From positions 9,961,448-10,025,447 of the forward strand of contig NC_072453.1 in assembly GCF_027596085.1 (NCBI RefSeq): a stretch of DNA of 64,000 bases. Direction: 5' to 3'. Below, in pieces: positions 53,101-61,711 of this stretch; within the stretch, counting starts at the first letter, position 1; each line of letters begins with the position of its first letter. Source of the DNA: Anoplopoma fimbria. Lineage: Eukaryota; Chordata; Actinopteri; Perciformes; Anoplopomatidae. The position numbers and the translations under genes are program-made. The notes beneath the pieces were generated by a model that made no database searches, was not told where the DNA came from, and saw only the letters and a list, made by a program, of their open reading frames with translations.

Positions 53101-54510
53101 CACAGCAAGTATTTTACTTTCACTTTTCCTGTTTTATGAGATTTCTTATTTCCACATTGAATCAAAGGTATATTTAACGTGACGGAGTTGAGCTGAAATA
53201 ATTGATCTGCATCTAAAACAAAGAGACGAGCACTCTGTGCGGTTTGACATTTAGCTGGAGGAAAATATTAATATCTCACTGTGAGTGTGTATTTATACCA
53301 CTGGCAGAAAGTAAATTACATCCAGATGTTTCACTATGTACTTAATACATTTATAGAATGTATTAGTAGACTGAGAAACGGCACGGAAATAGAAACGCTG
53401 CAGTCAAAGTATAACCGAAACCACTTCACAGATATATTGTATGTATATTATAAAACCATTTTTTTGTTTTAAAGAAATCGCTTTATTAACATGTAAAAAA
53501 GAAAAGCATCATCTATGTTTTATATCAAGGTTTTTTTGTATTTTTATACTTGAAGAAAAGGATTCATAAGCATGAAACACATTTATTCTGTAAATTATAA
53601 TTTTTCTGTGTTAAAGATTTATTTTTATTTTTTTTCCTGCTAAACCATTGAAACCATGATCACACGTTGTTGTGGACGACCAGTACGGCAGTGGGAGGTT
53701 CTCCAGATAAATATTACAGTACCACCACATTTATAAAAAAAGCACATGTTCCTCTGAAGCGATCGCGCCATTTTGTAGCTGTTCTCCTCTAATATAACCA
53801 ATAGTCTATACGTACACTGCACAGATACAGTTTAAACTCTATTGATGGTTTATGATGAATGTGTGATTGTTAAAACCATTTGTGGATGTTCAAAATTGTA
53901 TATAAACCCAAATGATATATTACAAAAATTTTATGTGGACATTTTTTTAGACGGGAAAAAAAAATCTAATCCAAAATGGCATGCATACTGTAAACATTCC
54001 TGGAAATCTGCACGCGGGGTCAACAGAGGTCAAATCTTCTTGTCAATAATTCTGTGTATACTTGTGAGTGTATGATAGAGAAAACAAAAATTGTACAGTA
54101 ACATAGATTTTTGTATTATGTTCAAATTGGGTCTGTAAAGCCCCTTTTACTGTCAGAATAAACACAAAAAAGTTATTATAATTATTATTATTATTATTAT
54201 TAAACGTATTGAGAAAGATATAAGGACGATATTGTATATCAACTACTACTGTTCCTCCAGTCTGAGAGTGATGCTTGCTGTGTGCGGTAAGTGTTGTTTG
54301 TGAATTGTGAAGAAGAATGATAATCTACTACCAAGTCAGTATAACTTACTAAAGACCAACTAAACAGAGCAAAAAAAAACACAGCGCAACTTTGTGTATG
54401 GAAAGTAAAAGTTGCTGCTTCGTGTGAGAAAATTCAACCAATCAAAAAAAACTAAAGAAAGGTTGCTGCTTTTGTACGTTCCTGTTGTGTTTTTGTGACA
54501 ATAAAGGTGA
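53100..54510 (+). other. 3'UTR-like AU-rich region with poly(A) signals
   Basis: AU-rich with T runs, a perfect Pumilio element TGTATATA at 53897-53904, and AATAAA at 54157-54162 and 54500-54505, the latter followed by GT-rich sequence. It could be the distal 3'UTR of srcin1 (more than 7 kb) or of an unspliced isoform. No other plus-strand coding candidate precedes it. Confidence 0.35.
54500..54505 (+). terminator. candidate poly(A) signal AATAAA
   Basis: ACAATAAAGG followed within 40 bases by TGATGGTTGTGAGTCTGT, a GT-rich downstream element. A second signal lies at 54157. Confidence 0.4.
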
Positions 54511-54744
54511 CCCTCTTATACATGATGGTTGTGAGTCTGTCAATGGCCTCATTTGATTCATTGTAGGTATTTTTATTATTCATTAATTTTTGGTTCCATT
54601 GTATATATATAAAATCAAATATCTTGTTTTGTCAGAATCTCTGTATAAAGCATGAAAATATTTAGTTTTCTTTCATTTAAGACCAAGAAAATCATTTTCT
54701 CTTGAGAAACGATTTATTTACTATTAGAATAGTAGCTGTTTAAA

Positions 54745-54975
54745 CATACAGAGTGAAGCATTTAGGGGGATCTATTGGTAGAAATAATATAATAATATTT
54801 CATATTTATTATACTTCATGTTATTAAGTTTGTTTCTTTAGTGTATAATCACCTGGAAATAAGAACCATTTGTGTTTTAGTTTTTTTGTTAGTTCTTACG
54901 CGCTTGTGTCACGGGAAGAAGTTTCAGTTGGGTGCAATCTGCAATCTCACCACTAGATGGCTCCACTTATCTAAA
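54745..54975 (+). repeat. dispersed fish repeat (GTGAAGCATTTAGGGGGATC type)
   Basis: Contains AGCATTTAGGGGGATCTATT, TAGTGTATAATCACCTGGAA and ACCACTAGATGG, a common teleost repeat. A shorter copy lies at 52778-52880. Confidence 0.7.
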
Positions 54976-57540
54976 CAACATATCTTAATTATCTTAAAAT
55001 AATTGTTTTAAATTGATCTGATCACACCATCTTTCAAAACAGCCACATAGTGCTGCAAGATTAATTCATTTCAAATAAATTAAAAACCTACCAAACTTGT
55101 AAAACAAACAACAAACAGTGGTACCTGTGCTGACCTTTGAGGAAATGGAGTAGATTCAGGAAGCTACGTAGCTTATTATTTTTGATTTGATTTGATTTAA
55201 ATTTATTTCGAACATGTAAAAGAAAACAAAAAATATATATCATACACAAATTATTGATGTTAAACAAAATAGAAAGCATAATTCGATACATAAATGATAT
55301 GTAGCTTATCAACTAGAGTTATCACAAGAATGTGCAAAGGTAAACAGTATGAAGTATTCAAAACAATGTTTAGACCCAAAGATAAGTCTTTAGGACTGAG
55401 TCAATGATAAAGACAGCTTTGGAATAAACTGAATTTATTGTTGAGTTAACAAACCTCCTAACTGACAGTTAGCAAGCTTCTTATTGCATAAAAATAGAAG
55501 CTTGAAAATTGTTTCATTTAACATAATTAAACTCCAGATTCAAGATTTTACCAAAATTTAAGTACAAGTAGTTTTCCTCCTGAAGAGAAAATGACTGAAT
55601 GCAACAAGTTAAAACTCTCAAATGTTCCACTTCAGAACAAATCTTTTTATACGAGTCTATAGTTTATATCTAAATCCTCCTCCACATAATGAAGTTAATA
55701 TTATCAGTTGAAATGAGACTGCAGCTTTGTAACCGTCCTAAATAAACCACGAGTCATTTTGTACCGATTGCGACGCTGTCAATCGTGTTGACTCTGAATC
55801 CTTCCCCGTGGAAAAATTAATGTCACAGATTAGTTTTAAACCTAGCAACGCTTAAAACCAACCAAATATGTGCTGAATTAACTTTCAGCTGTGGTGTGAT
55901 GAGGTCGGCCGGCCTTCGTTTAGATTAGATTAAAGTTTGATAATTCCTCGGGAGGAGATCTGATGTAGCGTTAGAGAAGAACAGCAGAGAGATAATAATG
56001 ATGAAGTGAGAGAGATAACAAGGTAGTGATTAGAAATGAATTTAAAAAACTATTTTCTGTTCATTAAGTCCCAGCTGTAAGTGAGAGTATAGACATTTAG
56101 GTAATATTATGTATTTGCTTTCTTTCTGAGAGTTTGATGAAAACATTGATACTACTGGGTGTTAGCTTAGTTTAACATAAACACTGGAAACAGAGGGAAA
56201 CAGCTAGCCTAGCTCTGTCCAAAGTTAAAGTATAAACCTACCATCACTTCTAAAGCTCACTAACTAAACCTTTGTTTATTGTTTATTTAATCTGCTCTCA
56301 AATAGAAATATAAAACACAAAAGTTGTGGAGTTCTTTCTTGGTAACGTTTCTTGTCATTTTTTTCTCTCTTTCAAAGATTAAACAAACTAGATGCAACAT
56401 GTTGATTGGTGAGAGTAAAAAATGTTGCTGGATGTATAATTTAAGTATGGACAGACCCAGGCTAGCTGTTTCCCTCTGTTTCCAGTCTTTATGCTAAGCT
56501 AAGCTAACCACATTCTGACTTTAACGAACAGACATGTGAGTGGTTTCAATCTTTATATCTCTGGTCAAGAAAGCAAATAAACTCTCCAAAATGCCAAACT
56601 ATTCCTCGTTTGTACTGTAATTTATTTGGATATGGACTTGTTTATGTTTATGGACTCTAATTGATGTTTATTTGAAGAACAGCAGAGATCAAAGAGCAAC
56701 TTTAACACTTTCCCTTGACACATTTCAGCCGTTTTCTGGACTTTTAATGCTTAAATATTACATCTGGGTCTAATATGTTTTATGAACCTGTAGCTACATA
56801 TAAAAACATTTATTACACTGGTTTTAACGTCAATAATGGACAATACTGTCTTCGGTTTTAGTCGCATGATTTATTTCTCGCTGAAATCGTGGTATTTCTG
56901 CTTTGACCTAATAAACTGGCAACTGAGTGTTTCTATCATGAGACTATAGAAACCTGTTTAATTTGTAAATACTTGTACAATAATTCCTTTAGTATTTCTG
57001 GGTGTAGCAGGCTAATGGTTCCCAAACTGAGGGGTGGCGAGTTAATTAAAGCAGAGAATAAATGTATTTCAGCTATACAAGCTATTCAGAATCTCTTGTT
57101 AATGTTGCTTTTATCATTTTGAAGGTGTTTACTTCAAGCGCTCATAGACTACCGTATAAAATATGACGATTACAAGGTTATTTTTTTGTAATTGAACAAC
57201 AAGGTTTCTGCAACAAAATGCAGTTCTTAAGTCCCATTTTGCTTAAAAGGAGGAGGAAATAAGCTGTTCTGATATCAGATTACACAGCAGCTGATACTTC
57301 TGTATCTATTTCCAGAAGGGAGAAAGTAGAACAGGTTGTGGCTGCTTTTTTTTTCATTCGACCTAGATTATCTCCATGATATTTCATACTATGAGTTGGT
57401 AAGTAATGATTGTAATCAAAGAGAGACATCCAGCGTTTAAGAACTGGATGAAAGTTTATGATGTGAAGTCTTCATTTATTTGTCGTGTTTATTGATACAA
57501 ACTGAACACACTTGTTTGATGCTTCCTGTTTCCTCACTCA
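54976..57540. other. intergenic, no gene seen
   Basis: AT-rich, with an inverted repeat pair at 56156-56600 and a retroposon-tail-like stretch near 55920 (TTTAGATTAGATTAAAG, CCTCGGGAGGAG). No exon recognised. Confidence 0.5.
56156..56600. repeat. inverted pair of the GCTAGCTGTTTCC repeat
   Basis: GGAAACAGCTAGCCTAGC (about 56190) faces GGCTAGCTGTTTCCCTC (about 56460). The arms run about 60 bases outwards through (T)AGCTTAG / CTAAGCTAAGCTAAC and are separated by about 240 bases. A single copy lies at 403-520. Confidence 0.75.
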
Positions 57541-57663
57541 AATTTATAACTGCTCCGCCCTCCAGCTATCGATCCTCCACTTTCTGTTATAACTTTGTCC
57601 TTTGAAATAAAATCAGACTGTACAGATGTGACTCTACCTGCGTTGGGAAAACAGCAGGCGACT
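57541..57663 (+). promoter_or_regulatory. promoter and non-coding first exon of the 320-residue gene
   Basis: TTTATAAC at 57542-57549 and a GC box CTCCGCCC at about 57553 precede a likely start near 57575. A strong donor GACT/GTAAGTAC lies at 57664. CACTTTCTGTT at 57578-57588 is an IRF-like site on the minus strand, and TTCCAGAA at 57310 is STAT-like. These sites are short and could be chance. Confidence 0.45.
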
Positions 57664-58864
57664 GTAAGTACAAATAAAACTGATCTGAATTTTTTGTAAC
57701 TAGTTAAAGCTCAATGAGATCATATTTAATACCTAATTTGAATATGTTTAAATGTCTTGCATTTTGTCCTCTGTCTTATTTTCTACATCAAAACGTATTT
57801 TATGTCGTTTTGTGTGAGAACTTGTTCAGACAAGGCAGCAGAAGAAGAAGAAGTTTGCCGCAGTCCTTAATTTGTTTTTTTTAAACCTCCCAAACCGGGA
57901 AAACCACAAACGTGAAAACAGTAACACATATTTTATATTAGTTCCTGTAATAGAATACTAGTTTGCCTCAGTTGTATGGAGTCTCAAGGGTGACACTGGA
58001 ATGATTAGACTTTTACAGTATTTAATTCAAATGATTGATTAAAAAAACCTCTTACAGTGACATTTATTTAATTTGCATTCAGACAATTCCTTTAAAAACA
58101 CATAACTTCTATAATAATATATCAATGCTTTTCATTTCTTAGTAAACATTTATTTCTTCATTCTGTCTTTATAAGACTAATGCTTGGAATAAATTTTTTT
58201 TTACTTTACGTATATTTACAATTATGGTTTATTTATCTAGTTTAATACATTTGTCATGTTACAGTCGCTCTGTTGTTTTAAAAAAACTAAAAACTTATTT
58301 TAGTTTTAAATGTTTTTTGTCACACATATTCAAATTAAAGCACTTATGCAATGGAAACTTTAAAATATTGAAGATGATTAATTGTGATATGGAATATAGG
58401 CAGACTCATGAGTAATTGCAGTAACTGAAAGTACAACTTTGAATACATTTAAAAAAATGTTTGTCATTGTTTTGTTTCTTAATTTGGATTTTTAAATTGA
58501 ACTGGACTGAAAACTCTATTATTTGTTAATCGTTTTTTAAATTAAATAAAAAATGGATGTGTAAATTAGCAACTGTTTGCTAACAAATTCACGTTTAATT
58601 AATGGTTTTTTTGTTCCCCTCTCTGCAAGTTTAGTCTCTTAAATCTCTTAAATGAAAATTGAGTAAATACTCTTAAACAATTTCAGTGGCTATCTTCAGC
58701 CTCCATGAATTTGAATCTGTTTAACATGGAAAGTATTCAAGTGACACTAATGGAAGTTTTTTTCTGTGTACATTTCTGAAGTTGCAATTATTTAGATTTG
58801 TACCTAATATTCAACACAATGAATATTAGCAAGTTTTAAATGCTCTTCTGTTGTCATACACAGA

Positions 58865-59827
58865 ATGGAAAAGCAAGAACTTTGGACTCATCATCAACTT
58901 TCATCAAGTAAAAGACATCAGGTTGATTATTGTGAAAGAAAAAAATACACAAAAATGGAAAGCTTATTTGATTTTGAAGGCAGCTCTGTGGCGAACGGAG
59001 TATGTCCCGCTTCAACTGAGCTCACACTGGCGGCTGCTCAACTTCAAGACACGCTCGAGGACGTTTCTGAGAAAGAGAAGGTCCGGAGTCTGCTCACTGT
59101 GTCCGGAGGAGTTGTTGGTGCAGCTTGTGGCGTAGTTACCGGTGGTGTGTGGGGGACATTTTGGGGAGTTCTTGCTGCAACTAGCATGAGGTTTTGTGGG
59201 GGTATTAATGCAGTCAGTGCAACTGTTGGCCTTGTCGGCAGCGTGTTGGGCGGTGTAGTCGGGGGAGTGGTCAGCGGCTCTGTCTGCAGTGCAGTTGGTG
59301 CTGATGCTAAAGCAACTGGCCGTCCAGTTCCTGGTGTACTCAGCGACGTAGCATCGTTCAGCCTCGGCTATGTGACTGGTGGTGCAGTCGGTGCTATTTT
59401 TGGCAGCAAGCTCGGTGCAGCAGGCGGTGCACTTGGTGGAGCTTTTGGAGCTTTCCAAGCTACAAGGTTTGCAGTTTGTCTACTTGGATGCGTTGTCGAT
59501 AATTTTCATGAAAGCAAAGATTCAGAAGAAGAGAAAGCTGTTTCAAGGAACTTGAAGATGATGCAGAAAAGTGGAGATTTCTCTGAAACAATCAAACCGC
59601 TGGTGGCCGAGCTGAAAACGATCAAAACCATTAGCGACAAAATGATCTCCAGTGCCGTCGTGCATGGTGTCGCCGAGCAAAGCGCCAAGACTCTGACTTC
59701 TGTGATGGCGAAACTTATCATTGACTCCCAGAGCGCCTCAGATCCACTACAGTTAATTTCCAGCGTTGAAGAAGCAGCGAGGCAAAGCAAGAAAATCACA
59801 GGAGAAATGGACGAGACAAGGCACTGA
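58865..59827 (+). CDS. uncharacterised 320-residue glycine-zipper membrane-type protein
   Basis: ATG at 58865 lies 2 bases after an acceptor (CATACACAG), so the whole coding region is one exon after a non-coding exon. Residues 1-75 are polar. Residues 76-210 are a Gly/Ala/Val-rich hydrophobic region with repeated GxxxG spacing in three blocks (about 80-101, 121-145, 168-195), for example SGGVVGAACGVVTGG, LGGVVGGVVSG and GAAGGALGGAFGAF. Residues 212-320 are charged and helix-prone (KPLVAELKTIKTISDKMI). There is no signal peptide. M31, at ATG 58955, is an alternative start in good Kozak context. The layout suggests a membrane-inserting or oligomerising protein, loosely like apolipoprotein-L or IFI6/27-type hydrophobic cores, but I recognise no family and assign no function. 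Two AATAAA signals follow at 59982-59994. GC and codon use contrast with the AT-rich flanks, supporting a real gene. Confidence 0.8.
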   Translation: MEKQELWTHHQLSSSKRHQVDYCERKKYTKMESLFDFEGSSVANGVCPASTELTLAAAQLQDTLEDVSEKEKVRSLLTVSGGVVGAACGVVTGGVWGTFWGVLAATSMRFCGGINAVSATVGLVGSVLGGVVGGVVSGSVCSAVGADAKATGRPVPGVLSDVASFSLGYVTGGAVGAIFGSKLGAAGGALGGAFGAFQATRFAVCLLGCVVDNFHESKDSEEEKAVSRNLKMMQKSGDFSETIKPLVAELKTIKTISDKMISSAVVHGVAEQSAKTLTSVMAKLIIDSQSASDPLQLISSVEEAARQSKKITGEMDETRH

Positions 59828-59981
59828 GGCAGTGAAACCAAGAAAACCGGTTGAACTGCATTTAATACATAGTTGATTTAGGGAAATACACTAAAAGGAA
59901 GTTCACGTTGATTTGTGTCCTTCTTGAAACAACACTCACATAAAGTATGTTCAGAGTACTTCATAGTTACAAAACAGTAAC

Positions 59982-59994
59982 AATAAACAATAAA
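59982..59994 (+). terminator. poly(A) signals of the 320-residue gene
   Basis: AATAAA at 59982-59987 and again at 59989-59994, about 155 bases after the stop codon, followed by T- and GT-containing sequence. Confidence 0.65.
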
Positions 59995-60399
59995 CTTTCT
60001 TTGTAAGCTTGGGCGTGATAGCCTTTAAAAAAGTTAATGTATCCTTTGAAGGTAACAAAAAACTTGAGGTATATGCACATTAGTTCTGCAAATGTAGAAT
60101 TTAAAGTTTTAATAGTGTGAGAAAAATGTTGCAATACTATAAAAGTAAGGAGGTGTAACCCTGAATCTGAATATGACACAATATAAAGATATATAGATTT
60201 CAGAGTAACTACAGTTCCCATGAGTACAAGTTGAAGAAAAAATTGCGGAAAAAATCTGTAATTTGGAGAAAAACAATATTACAAAAGTAATGGTTAACAT
60301 GTTGTAACTAACTGTTTTATTCCTCATATGTCTGAAATAATCATAACATATAATCATATTGTATGGCAATAAAATTGTCATAAAAAGTCACAGAAATTG

Positions 60400-60970
60400 T
60401 AAATAGTTAAATAGTCATGGCTATCTTGTGAAAATGGTATGGTATGATATTTCATTAAAAAGTCATAATGTAGTGTTCCATTAAAATAATAAACAGTCAT
60501 ATGTGTATAGTATGTAAAGTGTGGCATAAATCTCATGAATCAGAATCAGTTGAATAATAAATAAGTATAAATAATGATTAAATAATGATTAATGTAACAG
60601 GATTACAAATAATTAATAAATGGATTGTAAATGCTTGGTGTTATAGAATTACTACACAGGAATGTATCTGGCACTTATATCTAATGATGTTAACTGTACA
60701 AAGTGATGGACTGCATGAAGAAAATGTTGTTTGTTGTTTTGTCATACAGTGTTCATGAAAAGTCATATTATAGTATGTGGAAAAATGTCATAAAAATAAT
60801 AATATAACATGTCAAAAAAAGTCAATAAAAATCATTGTATAACATGAAGGAAAAAATCATTATATAGTTTGTCGAGAAAATGTATTAAAAAGTATTTGCA
60901 TGTCAAACAAAGGGATGGTATAGCATTAAAAAAAGCATAATACAGTCATATTATACTATGTCAGACTATA
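60400..60970. repeat. degenerate GTCATA/TAGTATG repeat between converging genes
   Basis: Units such as AAAAAGTCATAATGTAGT, GTCATATTATAGTATGT and ATCATTATATAGTTTGTC repeat loosely over 570 bases of AT-rich DNA. Confidence 0.65.
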
Positions 60971-61008
60971 CAGTAAAAAGACACCAAATCAATAACAGTA
61001 CAAAATGC

Positions 61009-61014
61009 TTTATT
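61009..61014 (-). terminator. poly(A) signal of the fmnl1-like gene
   Basis: AATAAA on the minus strand (TTTATT on plus), about 690 bases after the inferred stop. This would end the transcript near 60.99 kb, about 1 kb from the end of the converging 320-residue gene. Confidence 0.5.
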
Positions 61015-61705
61015 TGTTGAAAATGCAGAAGCAAACTTACTCATTCTTACACTTCAGTATTAAAATAATTTAATTATATTACAAATCTTCAGCCTAAATC
61101 TTTGAGAAAGATGGACGGTGGTAGTTAAGGATTTTTTATTTAAAATAAAACCAATTAAAAAATCATGTCTGGAGCATTTTTTTATGAAAACTATCAAAAT
61201 GATTTATGAGTTGTCCGTCTATCAAACTTTCTTTTTAATGCGTTTTGAAGATGCACTTTCTAGCGGAGCAGCATTAATGACGCCCTCTTGTTACAGATCA
61301 GCTGAATTTCTTCCATTTAATTGTCTTAACGAGCTCTGATGACATCCAGTATTGTTAGCATCGAGTACAGCTGATAAACACCCTCTGTAACAGTTGATTA
61401 TTCAAATCACACAACGTTTTCTACAATCATCCAAGTTTTTTTTATTTCATTCAAAGAGACATCTCGCTGTAAAACAAAGTCTTTGTGCGTGAGGGAGCAG
61501 TTTGACCTTTGACATGCATTTCAAACATGCACAACAATCAGATGGTCGTCAAACACCTGATCTTTTTGTGCTTTAATGGCTGAAGCTTTCAGTTCGGTCT
61601 GCGTTGTTTTTCAGAGCGAGATGTCTGAGGACACGTGGAGCTGTTGTCCTGGTTTCCACTTGGCGCTGCGTCGGCCGCCGTCCGTCCGTCTGTATGGCTG
61701 ATTCC

Positions 61706-61711
61706 TTAAAT
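61706..61711 (-). CDS. fmnl1: fmnl1-like final codon and stop in the last exon (spliced form)
   Basis: A strong polypyrimidine tract and CCTCCTCAG precede ATTTAA on the minus strand, so the last exon would contribute one Ile codon and TAA, with the 3'UTR running towards 61.0 kb. The splice is inferred from signals only. Confidence 0.5.
   Translation of the reverse strand: M

Noticed and set aside
59012..59458. 148-codon minus-strand open frame rich in Cys, Thr and Ser
   Set aside because: It is the exact complement of the glycine/valine-rich plus-strand exon, and its composition follows from that. No independent signals.
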